Assembly (NCBI RefSeq): GCF_000423625.1
Contig: NZ_AUII01000014.1
Span: 47,652-111,651, forward strand
Length of the DNA stretch: 64,000 nucleotides
Direction: 5' to 3'
Source: Pseudonocardia asaccharolytica DSM 44247 = NBRC 16224
Lineage (GTDB): Bacteria > Actinomycetota > Actinomycetes > Mycobacteriales > Pseudonocardiaceae
The notes beneath the pieces were generated by a model. It saw only the letters and a list, made by a program, of their open reading frames with translations. It searched no databases and was not told where the DNA came from. Positions 8,889-17,304 of this stretch are shown here, piece after piece (the stretch's first letter is position 1; the number at the start of each line of letters is the position of its first letter). Made by a program: the position numbers and the translations under genes.

Positions 8889-10063
8889 GCGCCGAACTCG
8901 ACGCCGTCGACAGCGCACGACGATCCGATCTGCACCGTGCAGCGCGTGCCCTGCTCCGCAGGCCGGTGCTGCAGGCGGGCGGGCCGACGGCGGAGCAGTA
9001 CGTGCTCGTCCGACGCCGGGCCGAGGAGCTGCGGGACTGGTTCGGCCGGAACACCGGCTGGCGCCTCCACGTCGACGGCGAGGTGGCGCGGCTGGTCAAG
9101 ACCACGACCGAGCCGGATGCCACGCACCCCGCACGGGACCGTCGTACGAAGGCGCCCTTCACCCGGCGCCGCTACGTCCTGTTCTGCCTGGCGCTGGCGG
9201 CGCTGGAGCGCGCGGACGCGCAGATCACCCTCGGCAGGCTGGCCGAGCAGGTCGTGCTCGGTGCCTCGGCCCCGGAGCTCGCCGCAGCGGAGATCGTCTT
9301 CACCATGGAGCGGCGGGACGAGCGCGGCGATCTCGTCGCCGTCGTCCGACTCCTGCTGGAGCTCGGGATCCTGGCTCGGGTGGCCGGGGACGAGGAGGCG
9401 TTCGTCCGGGCGGACGGGGATGTTCTCTACGACGTGGACCGACGGGTGCTGGCCACCCTGATCGTCACGCCGCGGGGCCCGTCGACCGTCACCGCGACGG
9501 ACCCCGACACCCGCCTCGCGATGATCACGGAGGAGCTCCTGCCGACCACGGACGACCTGCGCAACCAACAGATCCGCCGCAGCCTCACCCGTCGGCTGCT
9601 GGACGATCCCGTCGTGTACCTCGCCGAGCTCGACGAGGCCGAGCTCGCCTACCTCACCAGCCAGCGCCACCACGTGACCAGCCGGATCACCGAGCTGACC
9701 GGCCTCGTCCCCGAGGTCCGCGCGGAGGGCATCGCGATGGTCGACCCGGCGGACGACCTCACCGACGTCCGGATGCCGGACACGGGCACCGAGGGGCACG
9801 CCACGCTGCTGCTCGCCGAACACCTCATCGCTGCGGACGGTCCCGTCGGAGTGTCGGCCCTGCGGGCTCACCTGCGAGTCCAGGCGAAGGCCCACGCCGC
9901 CTACTGGCGGCGGGCGGCGCAGGAGCCCGGCGCCGAGAACGAGCTGACCGACCAGGCCCTCCAGCGGCTGGAGGCCCTCAAGCTCGTGCGCCGGGCGGGG
10001 GACGAGGTACACGCGCTGCCCGCCCTGAGCCGCTACGCCGTCGGAGAACCGGAGGTCATGTGA
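8885..10063 (+). CDS. jetB: Wadjet type II protein JetB (TIGR02678 family)
   Basis: The 392-residue protein fits TIGR02678, the JetB subunit of type II Wadjet, equivalent to the KITE-type winged-helix partner of condensin-like complexes. Family features are the early ARALLRRPVL region, the RRAEELRDWFGRNTGWRLHV segment, the TRRRYVLFCLALAALERAD helix and a C-terminal QALQRLEALKLVRRAGD winged-helix-like piece. The protein probably binds the SMC neck and JetA. GTG start at 8885 overlaps the jetA stop, and its own stop overlaps the jetC start (GTGA), so the subunits are translationally coupled. Confidence 0.92.
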   Translation: MSAELDAVDSARRSDLHRAARALLRRPVLQAGGPTAEQYVLVRRRAEELRDWFGRNTGWRLHVDGEVARLVKTTTEPDATHPARDRRTKAPFTRRRYVLFCLALAALERADAQITLGRLAEQVVLGASAPELAAAEIVFTMERRDERGDLVAVVRLLLELGILARVAGDEEAFVRADGDVLYDVDRRVLATLIVTPRGPSTVTATDPDTRLAMITEELLPTTDDLRNQQIRRSLTRRLLDDPVVYLAELDEAELAYLTSQRHHVTSRITELTGLVPEVRAEGIAMVDPADDLTDVRMPDTGTEGHATLLLAEHLIAADGPVGVSALRAHLRVQAKAHAAYWRRAAQEPGAENELTDQALQRLEALKLVRRAGDEVHALPALSRYAVGEPEVM

Positions 10064-13000
10064 CGACGCTCCCGGAACCCGCCCTCGAGCGCTGGCAGCC
10101 GCTGCGCGCGGGGCTCGTCGACCTCTTCTACTACGACGTCGAGGAGTTCCGATTCCACGACGGCAGGCTCCTGCTGCGGGGCAACAACGGTGCGGGCAAG
10201 TCGAAGGTGCTGGCGCTCCTGCTGCCGTTCCTGCTGGACGGGGACCTGTCCGCGCACCGCGTCGAGCCGGATGCCGACCCGAAGAAGCGGATGGAGTGGA
10301 ACCTGCTGCTCGGCGGCGACCATCCGCACTCCGAGCGGTTCGGTTACACCTGGCTGGAGTTCGGCCGGCGCCGCGAGGACGGCGACACCGAGTTCTGCAC
10401 GATCGGCTGCGGGCTCAAGGCCGTCGCGGGCCGCGGCATCGCTAAGCACTGGTTCTTCGTCACCGACCAGCGTGTCGGAACCGAGCTGTCACTGCTCGAC
10501 GCCACCCGCACGGCGTTGAGCCGGGAGCGCCTCGCCGACGCGCTGGCCGGACGGGGGGCCGTCCATGACCAGCAGCGCGACTACCGTCGTGCGGTCGACG
10601 AGGCACTGTTCCGCCTGGGCGAGCAGCGGTACGGCGCGCTGGTGGACCTGCTCGTCCAGCTGCGCCAGCCCCAGCTGTCGAAGCGGCCCAACGAGAAGGC
10701 GCTGTCCGCCGCCCTCACCGAGGCCCTGCCGCCGTTGGACCAGGCGGTGATCAGGGACGTCGCGGATGCGTTCCGCACCCTGGAGGCGGATCGGAACGAC
10801 CTCGCCGCGATGGTGGAAGCGCACGGTTCGGCGCAGGCCTTCCTCGGGCACTACCGCCGCTACGCCGCCGTCGCCGCGCGGCGGCGGGCCGAGCTGCCGC
10901 GGCGCGGTGAGCAGCGGTATCGACAGGCGCGCGAAGCGGTCACCACGGCGGAGACCGCCTACGCGGACGCCGACTACGCCGTCGCCGAGACTCTCGAACG
11001 CCGCGACGAGCTGGCGGCCCAGCTCGAGGAGCTGCAGGCACAGGACCGGGAACTGCGCACGAGCCCCGCCATGGACGCGGCGGCCGATCTGGAGAGACTC
11101 CGGACGGCCGCGCGCGAGGCGCGGGAGTCCGCGACGGATGCCGCGAACCGACGGAACGAGGACGCTGCCGCGGTCGCGGACCGGGAGCGGCGGCTGACCG
11201 CGGCGAGCACGCACCTCCACACCCAGCAGGACCAGGTCACGGCCTTCCGCAGCCAGGCGGCGGAGGCCGCAGCGGCGGCCCTCCTGGCCGAGGAGCACCT
11301 GCGCGAGATCGACGCAGTCCTCACCGATACACCGCACAATCCGCCGCGCACCGCGGCCGCTGCACTCGTCGATCGTCGAAAGCGCGCGCTCCGCCACGTC
11401 GTCGAGCTCCTGGACATCGCGGATCAGGCCGCAGCGGCAGCCGGCAAGGCTCGTGCCGAGCGAGACCGCCTCGACAGCGTCCTGGCGCGGCTCGCCGACC
11501 AGCGGGCGGAAACCGAGGCGGCGATCACCGCCGCGGCCGAGGTCTTCCTCACCGAGTTGCGGTCCCGGCTCGCGGCGGCCGTCGAGCTCGTCGTGGCGGA
11601 CGTCGCCGCGGTGCTGGAGGCCACCACCCTGTGGGCCGAGACCCTCGCCGGACCGAATCCGGCCCGGGTCGCGATCGACGCAGCGGGCCGTGCGGCCGCG
11701 GACCGGCACGCGCGCGTGGCCACGGAGCTGGACCGCCGTGCGGCCGACGCCGAGGCCCGGACCGCGGAACTCCAGGGGGAGATCGCCCGGCTCGAGGCCG
11801 GTGAGGACGGCGAGCCACCCGCACCGCACACCCGGGATCCCGGGGTCAGGGACGGTCGGCCCGGAGCGCCGTTCTGGCGGCTGATCGACTTCTCCGACGA
11901 CTTCGCCGACGATCGGCGGGCCGGATTGGAGGCGGCCCTGGAGGCCTCGGGAGTGCTCGATGCCTGGGTGGACCCGGACGGCGTGCTCCGCGACCAGGTG
12001 GGGGACGTCGTGCTCGCCCCGGCAGCCGGCGCCGCCACGACGTCCCTCGCCACCGTCCTTCGGCCGGCGGCCGACCCGGGAGACGACGCGGCGGCCGCCG
12101 TCCCGGTCGCCGTCGTGGAGCGGGTGCTCGGCGCGATCGGGTTCGGCGCGGGCGACGAGGTGTGGGTGGACGACCGGGGTCGGTTCCGGCTGGGGCCCCT
12201 CACCGGTTCCTGGCACAAGCTCTCAGCGGAGTACATCGGTCGCGGCGCCCGGGACGCCGCCCGGCGGGCGCGGCTCGTCGTCCTGCGGGAGGAGGTCGCC
12301 CGCGTCGAGGACGAACAACGGGTGATCACGGACCAACGGACCGAGCTGGCTGGGCGGCGCTCCACACTGGATAGTGAGCTCGCCGCTCAGCCGGACGACG
12401 CGGAGCTCCAGCGGGCCCACGCGACGCTCGGCGCCCTCGCCGCCCAACACCGGGAGACGATGCAGGACCGGGTCGAGGCGGAGCGTCGCCTCGGCGCGGT
12501 GACCGAGGCCGCCGCACAGGCCGCAGCGGAGGTCACCGAGGGCGCCCAGGACGTCGACTTGCCTCCGGACCGCACCGCCCTCGACGACGTCCAGGCCGGC
12601 GTCCATCGCTACGAACTCGCCCTGACGGCGTTGTGGCCGGCCGCCGAGGCGCTCGGGCACGCGACGGACCAGGAGCAGCGGTCTGCAGCCGACCTGCAGA
12701 CGGCCTCCGAGACCCATCTGCTCGCCGTCGACCGGGCCGAGGAGGCGGAGCGCCGCGCTCGCGCGAGCGCCGCCGCGCACGCCGCGCGCGAGGAAACGGT
12801 CGGTGCCTCGGTGCGGGAGCTGCAGGAGCGGCTGGCCTCGATCGACCGGCAGACCAGGACGGTCACCGACCAGCACCGGGCGAGCTCCGACGCCCACACG
12901 CAGGCCTTCGGGCGGCGATCTCGTGCGGAGGGCGAGCGGGAGACCGCGGGGCAGGAGCTGGAGAAGGCGGCGGCGGAGCGGGCCGCCGCGACGGAGCAGC

Positions 13001-14154
13001 TGCGCCGGTTCGCCGCGACCGGCCTCCTCGCCGTCGCGCTCCCCGAGCTCGCCCTGCCCGACCCGGCGAACGACTGGGCGCCGGATCCCACCGTCCGGCT
13101 CGCCCGACAGATCGACCAGGAGCTGGACGGGACGCCGCACTACGACACGGCCTGGGACCGTGCGCAGCGTCGGGTCAACGACGAGCTCAAGGGCCTCACC
13201 GACGCGCTCGCGGTCCAGGGTCACCGGGTCTCGGCGGAGCTGCTGGCGGACGGCATCGTCGTGGAGGTCCTGTGGCGCGGGCGGCCCGCCACAGTCCCTG
13301 AGCTGGCCGAGGCGCTCGGCAGCGAGATCACGGACCGGCGGAGACTCCTCGACGAGCGAGAACGCGAGATCCTGGAAAACCATCTGGTCAACGAGGTGGC
13401 GAGCACCCTGCAAGAGCTGATCTCCGAGGCGGAGGGACAGGTCCGCCGGATGAACGACGAGCTGGCGGCGCGCCCCACCAGCACCGGCATGCGGTTGCGC
13501 CTGGACTGGCTCCCGGTCGACGACGGGCCGCCTGGGTTGGCCGAGGCGCGCCGGCGCCTGCTCCGCCAGACCTCCGACGCGTGGTCCGAAGAGGATCGGA
13601 CGGCGGTCGGCGGGTTCCTGCAGGAGCGGATCGCCGCGGAGCGTGCGGCGGACGACAAGGGCACGTGGCTGGAGCACCTCACCCTGGCCCTGGACTACCG
13701 GTCGTGGCACCGCTTCGCGATCAAGCGGCACCAGAACGGGCAGTGGCGTCCCGCGACCGGCCCGGCCTCGGGCGGCGAGCGGGTCCTCGCCGCGAGCGTT
13801 CCGCTGTTCGCTGCGGCATCCGCGCACTACGCCTCGGCCGGTAGCCCACACGCTCCCCGGTTGGTGATGTTGGACGAGGCGTTCGCGGGCGTGGATGACA
13901 ACGCTCGTGCCAAGTACCTCGGCCTGCTCGCCGCTTTCGACCTCGACGTCGTCATGACAAGCGAGCGCGAGTGGGGCTGCTACCCGGAGGTGCCGGGGCT
14001 GTCGATCGCCCAGCTCGCGCGGGCGGACGGGGTTCCCGCGGTCCTGGTGACCCACTGGCGCTGGGACGGGAGCCGTCGCGAACGCATGCCGCGTCCCGTC
14101 GTCGTACCGGAGCAGCAGGTCACCCCGGTCCCGGACGAGGAGGCACTGTTCTGA
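10060..14154 (+). CDS. jetC: Wadjet type II SMC-like ATPase JetC (TIGR02680 family)
   Basis: The 1364-residue protein is the ATP-driven SMC subunit that extrudes DNA loops. Walker A is GNNGAGKS at residues 41-48. The ABC signature ASGGERVL lies near 1233-1240. Walker B is LVMLDEAF with D1272 and E1273. Between them lie two long Ala/Arg/Glu-rich coiled coils (about 290-600 and 755-1000) around a globular hinge-like region near 610-745 (FWRLIDFSDDFADD). This layout matches TIGR02680 in order and length. Start is GTG at 10060, inside the jetB stop. All ATPase motifs look intact, so the protein should be active. Confidence 0.95.
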   Translation: MTTLPEPALERWQPLRAGLVDLFYYDVEEFRFHDGRLLLRGNNGAGKSKVLALLLPFLLDGDLSAHRVEPDADPKKRMEWNLLLGGDHPHSERFGYTWLEFGRRREDGDTEFCTIGCGLKAVAGRGIAKHWFFVTDQRVGTELSLLDATRTALSRERLADALAGRGAVHDQQRDYRRAVDEALFRLGEQRYGALVDLLVQLRQPQLSKRPNEKALSAALTEALPPLDQAVIRDVADAFRTLEADRNDLAAMVEAHGSAQAFLGHYRRYAAVAARRRAELPRRGEQRYRQAREAVTTAETAYADADYAVAETLERRDELAAQLEELQAQDRELRTSPAMDAAADLERLRTAAREARESATDAANRRNEDAAAVADRERRLTAASTHLHTQQDQVTAFRSQAAEAAAAALLAEEHLREIDAVLTDTPHNPPRTAAAALVDRRKRALRHVVELLDIADQAAAAAGKARAERDRLDSVLARLADQRAETEAAITAAAEVFLTELRSRLAAAVELVVADVAAVLEATTLWAETLAGPNPARVAIDAAGRAAADRHARVATELDRRAADAEARTAELQGEIARLEAGEDGEPPAPHTRDPGVRDGRPGAPFWRLIDFSDDFADDRRAGLEAALEASGVLDAWVDPDGVLRDQVGDVVLAPAAGAATTSLATVLRPAADPGDDAAAAVPVAVVERVLGAIGFGAGDEVWVDDRGRFRLGPLTGSWHKLSAEYIGRGARDAARRARLVVLREEVARVEDEQRVITDQRTELAGRRSTLDSELAAQPDDAELQRAHATLGALAAQHRETMQDRVEAERRLGAVTEAAAQAAAEVTEGAQDVDLPPDRTALDDVQAGVHRYELALTALWPAAEALGHATDQEQRSAADLQTASETHLLAVDRAEEAERRARASAAAHAAREETVGASVRELQERLASIDRQTRTVTDQHRASSDAHTQAFGRRSRAEGERETAGQELEKAAAERAAATEQLRRFAATGLLAVALPELALPDPANDWAPDPTVRLARQIDQELDGTPHYDTAWDRAQRRVNDELKGLTDALAVQGHRVSAELLADGIVVEVLWRGRPATVPELAEALGSEITDRRRLLDEREREILENHLVNEVASTLQELISEAEGQVRRMNDELAARPTSTGMRLRLDWLPVDDGPPGLAEARRRLLRQTSDAWSEEDRTAVGGFLQERIAAERAADDKGTWLEHLTLALDYRSWHRFAIKRHQNGQWRPATGPASGGERVLAASVPLFAAASAHYASAGSPHAPRLVMLDEAFAGVDDNARAKYLGLLAAFDLDVVMTSEREWGCYPEVPGLSIAQLARADGVPAVLVTHWRWDGSRRERMPRPVVVPEQQVTPVPDEEALF
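14137..14153 (+). promoter_or_regulatory. ribosome site and CTG start of jetD
   Basis: GAGGAGG at 14137-14143 is followed by seven bases and then CTG at 14151-14153, which overlaps the jetC stop as CTGA. No in-frame ATG, GTG or TTG lies between here and an ATG at 13971. The encoded SDPRLERLLGGPDLAWV is the conserved family N-terminus, so a later start would cut into it. Confidence 0.6.
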
Positions 14155-15383
14155 GCGACCCGCGGCTGGAGCGTCTGCTCGGCGGACCCGACCTCGCGTG
14201 GGTGCGCGACCGGGTCCGCAGGCGACTGGAGTTCGGTCAGCCCCTGGTGGGACCCGTCACGCTCAGCGGGGCCACCGAGGCACAGCGGGTGGCGGTGGCT
14301 CGGCTGCTGGGGAGACCGGCTGGCTCCGGGGCCACCGTGACCGTGCGTCTGGAAGCGGTCGACGCGGTGCTGTGTCGCTCGGGAGTGTGCCCGGACGGCC
14401 TCGGCGCCGCAGTCGTGGCGCTCACCGGACCGGTCGACGATCGCGCGGCGGCGGCGGCGCGACTGGCTGCGGCTTGGCGAGAGGCGTTCGCTCCGGTCGA
14501 GCGGGCGGCCGCCGGTCGCGACGACCTGGCGGCCTGGGTGGCCGGGCTGCAGGCGAGCGGAGCAGTGCGCCGGATCGTCCGGGAACCCGAACGAGCGCGT
14601 GAGCTGCTCGGACGGCTCGGCGTCGTCCTCGAGGCCCTACCGGTGGACCCGGCGGAACCGATCGGCCGCTTCGCCGAACGCCTGCTCGGCTCGGCACACG
14701 CACTCGATCCGGGTGGTCCGGTGCATGGGCTCGCTCTCAGTGCCGCACGAGTGCTCGGCGGAGAAGGTGATGGCAGCGGCGCGGAATGGCGCCGTCGAGT
14801 CTGGGCCTCGGTCGGTCTGGTCCTCGACGAGGTGTCGACCACCGTCCTCGTCCTCAACCTCCCGGTGGCGGCCGACACCGCGACCGGACGGATGCTGGCG
14901 GGTCTACGGGAGACAGGAGAGCCGGCGGTCGTCACCCTGCGCCAGCTCCGTAGTCCCCTCCGCGTCAGTGGCCCTGCTCCGACCATCTCGGTGTGCGAGA
15001 ACCCGGTCGTGGTGGCCGAGGCAGCGGACCGGTTGGGCGCCGACAGCGGTCCGCTGGTGTGCGTCGGAGGACAGCCGGGGGTCGCCGCGCTCACCCTTCT
15101 CCGACAGTTGGCCGACGTGGGAGCCGCATTTCGCTATCACGGCGACTTCGACTGGCCCGGCGTACGAATCGCCAACCATCTCGCCGCCCGCCTTCCCATT
15201 GCCCCCTGGCGGTTCGATGAAGGCGCTTACCGCGAGGTCAGCATGCACGGCTCACTACTCACCGGTGAGCCTGCGACGCCCACGTGGGACCTCGGACTGG
15301 GAACAGCCATGGCGGAGATCGGGCGAGCGGTAGAGGAAGAGCGAGTCGTCGGCGACCTGCTCCAGGACCTCCGGGCTGGATGA
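14151..15383 (+). CDS. jetD: Wadjet type II nuclease subunit JetD (TIGR02679 family)
   Basis: The 410-residue protein matches TIGR02679, the topoisomerase-VI-A-like nuclease that cuts DNA held by the JetABC motor. The C-terminal Toprim-like domain (DUF2399) shows CENPVVV near residue 282, VGGQPGVAAL near 305 and the metal-binding YHGDFDWPGVRIANHL near 329-344. The N-terminal part holds the LGGPDLAWVRDRVRRRLEFG segment. No ATG or GTG fits the N-terminus. CTG at 14151 overlaps the jetC TGA (CTGA) with GAGGAGG seven bases upstream. The operon ends here; no further gene continues on this strand. Confidence 0.93.
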   Translation: MSDPRLERLLGGPDLAWVRDRVRRRLEFGQPLVGPVTLSGATEAQRVAVARLLGRPAGSGATVTVRLEAVDAVLCRSGVCPDGLGAAVVALTGPVDDRAAAAARLAAAWREAFAPVERAAAGRDDLAAWVAGLQASGAVRRIVREPERARELLGRLGVVLEALPVDPAEPIGRFAERLLGSAHALDPGGPVHGLALSAARVLGGEGDGSGAEWRRRVWASVGLVLDEVSTTVLVLNLPVAADTATGRMLAGLRETGEPAVVTLRQLRSPLRVSGPAPTISVCENPVVVAEAADRLGADSGPLVCVGGQPGVAALTLLRQLADVGAAFRYHGDFDWPGVRIANHLAARLPIAPWRFDEGAYREVSMHGSLLTGEPATPTWDLGLGTAMAEIGRAVEEERVVGDLLQDLRAG

Positions 15384-15951
15384 GCTTACGGCAGGCCGTG
15401 TCCGACGCGCCGAGAGTGTCGTTGCCCCCGTGAGAGCCGCATGAGCGTGAAGCAGGCCGAGATCGTGTCGCGACGAGGAGATCGCCTGCCTGACACCAAT
15501 CGTCTCGGCGTGGCGTCCTGAACAGAGCTATGTCCCTCCGCGAGGGTAGCGCACGACGTGAGCAACCCAGTTGCGCCCGACGGCGACGTCGAGATCGCCA
15601 TCACGCACGACCTCATCGTGGCTGCGCTACGTCAGTCAAGCGTCAGGCTGCCAGAGGACGCCGTGTACGCCTGCACGTCGTGAGGTCGGATGGCGCTGAG
15701 ACTCCACGTCGACGCGGCCTCTCCACCCTCACCGGCAAGGCCGGCTCCGGCGATGGGCGGCTCGGTACTGATACCAAGTCGATCGTCAGGAACGAGTTGG
15801 GCCGCGGGCCTGAGTGACCCTACGACAGTCTGCTCGACGTATCGCATCGCGATTCACAGCCGAGTGGGTCCGCACGCCCGGCACCGTACCGAGGCATGCG
15901 ACGCAACCAACCGAGATCGCCCGAGCCGATGCGGCCAGGCCCTACTCGTCG
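15384..15951. other. 568-bp gap between the Wadjet operon and the Fic module
   Basis: I see no recognisable gene. Composition is less G+C-skewed at third positions than in the neighbours, and stops are frequent. A 41-codon frame, GTG 15558 to TGA 15683 on the plus strand, gives VSNPVAPDGDVEIAITHD followed by LIVAALRQSSVRLPEDAVY. It reads like a soluble peptide or a fragment of a larger lost protein. No terminator-like hairpin stood out after jetD. Confidence 0.4.
15558..15683 (+). CDS. possible 41-residue small protein
   Basis: A short GTG-initiated frame lies 175 bp downstream of jetD on the same strand. Its composition (alternating hydrophobic and acidic residues, no runs of Arg or Pro) looks more coding-like than other frames in this gap. 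A GAGGG lies about ten bases before the GTG. I know no family for it, and it may equally be a scrap of a deleted gene or chance. Confidence 0.2.
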   Translation: MSNPVAPDGDVEIAITHDLIVAALRQSSVRLPEDAVYACTS

Positions 15952-16557
15952 TCAGTGCGACCGCGGAGCAGGTATCTGCTCACCCGGATCGACGCGGCCG
16001 TCGAGCATCGCTCGCAGCGGAAGGATGTCACCGCGATGAGCCTGTTGCGAAGCCCGCACGTTCTCCTCCGGATCCATCGACGCCCACCGAAGCCGCCATC
16101 CTGCGTCTACCGCCAGCTGGGTGAGAAACGCACGATGCGCGCGACCATTGCCCTCCCGGAAAGGGTGCAACGCGTTCACATCGGCGAACAGGTTCGCCAG
16201 CTCATCGAGAAACCTCGGCCGCTCCAGGCCCCTCAGGAAATCCTTGCCCGCCAGACGACCGAAGACGTCCGAGGCGAAGGACGCGATGAACTGCGGTAGG
16301 CAGAACACGTCGCCCTTACCGATCACCACCGAGCGCAGCTCGCCGGCCCAGTCGTAGACGTCGCCGAAGACGAACCGATGGAACGCCTGCAGGTGCGCCA
16401 GGTCGTACCCGCCAGGAAGCGGGTCGTCCTGCAGCTCCACGAGGCGCAGCGCCGTCAGCTCCGCCTCGACCTGCTCCAACTCGACCGGGTCGACGATCCC
16501 TAGACGATTCCGCAGCAGCCCGTACTCGGCGTCGAAGTACGGATCCGCTGCGCTCAC
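15952..16557 (-). CDS. Fic/DOC-family AMP-transferase toxin
   Basis: The 201-residue protein carries the full Fic motif HPFREGNGRAHR starting at H131, the site that transfers AMP (or another nucleotide part) from a nucleotide to a hydroxyl side chain on a target protein. A flap-like segment (VIGKGDVFCLPQFIASF) lies upstream, as in class I Fic toxins such as VbhT. There is no built-in inhibitory helix at the N-terminus, so inhibition must come from the partner encoded just upstream. Start is GTG at 16557, overlapping the antitoxin stop (GTGA). A plausible target is DNA gyrase or topoisomerase IV, as for VbhT, but this is inference. Confidence 0.88.
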   Translation of the reverse strand: MSAADPYFDAEYGLLRNRLGIVDPVELEQVEAELTALRLVELQDDPLPGGYDLAHLQAFHRFVFGDVYDWAGELRSVVIGKGDVFCLPQFIASFASDVFGRLAGKDFLRGLERPRFLDELANLFADVNALHPFREGNGRAHRAFLTQLAVDAGWRLRWASMDPEENVRASQQAHRGDILPLRAMLDGRVDPGEQIPAPRSH

Positions 16558-16877
16558 CGGCGATAGCGGGACAGCACGTGCTCACGCGCCTCCGCCGTCG
16601 ACAATCGCCCCTCGGCCACCGCCTCCAGCCGGACCAGCCCCTCCGGACTCGGCTCCAGCCCCTCCGCCCGAACCGACGCCAACGCCTCGCCGACCGCCTC
16701 ACGGCGCCCCGCCGCCGCGACGAGCTCCTGGTAACGCTCCACCGACAGCACCACCGCCTCAGCACGGCGGTGCGCACCCACGAAAACCGGCTCGGCACCA
16801 GGCTCCTGCACGCGACGAAGGGCAGCGGCCAGACCAGCACGGAACTCCCGGAACGACAGGACCTCAGGAAGCTGCAC
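16554..16877 (-). CDS. antitoxin with Phd/YefM-like N-terminus and VbhA-type motif
   Basis: The 107-residue protein precedes and overlaps the Fic toxin. Residues 5-55 (VLSFREFRAGLAAALRRV, then AVVLSVERYQELVAA) resemble the Phd/YefM antitoxin fold, which binds DNA and represses its own operon. Residues 68-73 are SVRAEG, matching the [ST]xxxE[GN] inhibitory motif by which VbhA-type antitoxins block the Fic ATP site. The C-terminal EGRLSTAEAREHVLSRYR recalls the VbhA tail. I chose GTG at 16877, not an upstream start, because the extra N-terminus would be encoded by a simple hexamer repeat. A -10-like TACACT six bases upstream suggests a leaderless transcript. Confidence 0.75.
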   Translation of the reverse strand: MQLPEVLSFREFRAGLAAALRRVQEPGAEPVFVGAHRRAEAVVLSVERYQELVAAAGRREAVGEALASVRAEGLEPSPEGLVRLEAVAEGRLSTAEAREHVLSRYRR

Positions 16878-16883
16878 ACCACC

Positions 16884-16889
16884 AGTGTA
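16884..16889 (-). promoter_or_regulatory. -10-like TACACT of the Fic operon
   Basis: TACACT reads on the minus strand and ends six bases before the GTG at 16877, so transcription would begin at about the start codon. The -35 region is not recognisable. Confidence 0.4.
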
Positions 16890-16904
16890 CGCAGACGCGT
16901 ACGC

Positions 16905-16940
16905 GGTCGCGGTCGCGATCGCGGTCGCGGTCGCGGTCGC
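16905..16940. repeat. six tandem copies of a GGTCGC hexamer upstream of the antitoxin
   Basis: Six hexamers lie head to tail: GGTCGC, GGTCGC, GATCGC, then GGTCGC three times. They occupy about -30 to -65 relative to the antitoxin start, where an operator or a phase-variable promoter spacer would sit. A GCGTACGC palindrome adjoins on the gene side. Copy number may vary by slippage. Confidence 0.75.
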
Positions 16941-17158
16941 GAACTCACTCGTTTCCTCAGTCTCTCCGGACAACGCGCTCACCGTGGCATGAGTCCGTCA
17001 TGCCACAGTCTCCGCAGACAGGATCGATCACCCGAAGCCGCTGACCAGCGGCAAAGCCGGAACCTCAGCAGTCGAAACAGTGTTTCCGCGAATGCGTCGG
17101 GTCGAAGACACCCAGAACACAGAGCGCACAGCTGCAAGGCTCTGAGCTGCAGTTATGG

Positions 17159-17235
17159 TGGAGCCGCCTTGGGGAGTCGAACCCCAGACCTACGCATTAC
17201 GAGTGCGTCGCTCTAACCGACTGAGCTAAGGCGGC
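17159..17235 (-). tRNA. tRNA-Thr (anticodon CGT)
   Basis: A full cloverleaf can be drawn. The acceptor stem is GCCGCCT with AGGCGGC, the D arm is GCTC/GAGC, and the anticodon stem is ACGCA/TGCGT with loop CTCGTAA. The T stem is TGGGG/CCCCA with a TTCGACT loop. The anticodon CGT reads ACG codons. After the discriminator T, the CCA end is encoded in the DNA at 17161-17159. The 3' end faces the Fic and Wadjet block, the usual geometry for an island integrated at a tRNA gene. Confidence 0.95.
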
Positions 17236-17304
17236 AGGTGGTGCGGGGCCCAGTGTAGCGACCATCCCTCGCCGTTCCGGCGCCCGGTCGGTTCGGCGCG
17301 ACGC

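Noticed and set aside
16905..16940. A CRISPR array or protein-coding extension at the hexamer repeat
   Set aside because: The units are contiguous hexamers with no spacers, and in-frame translation gives a simple Ala/Thr repeat that is not conserved-looking, so the antitoxin start was set downstream at 16877.
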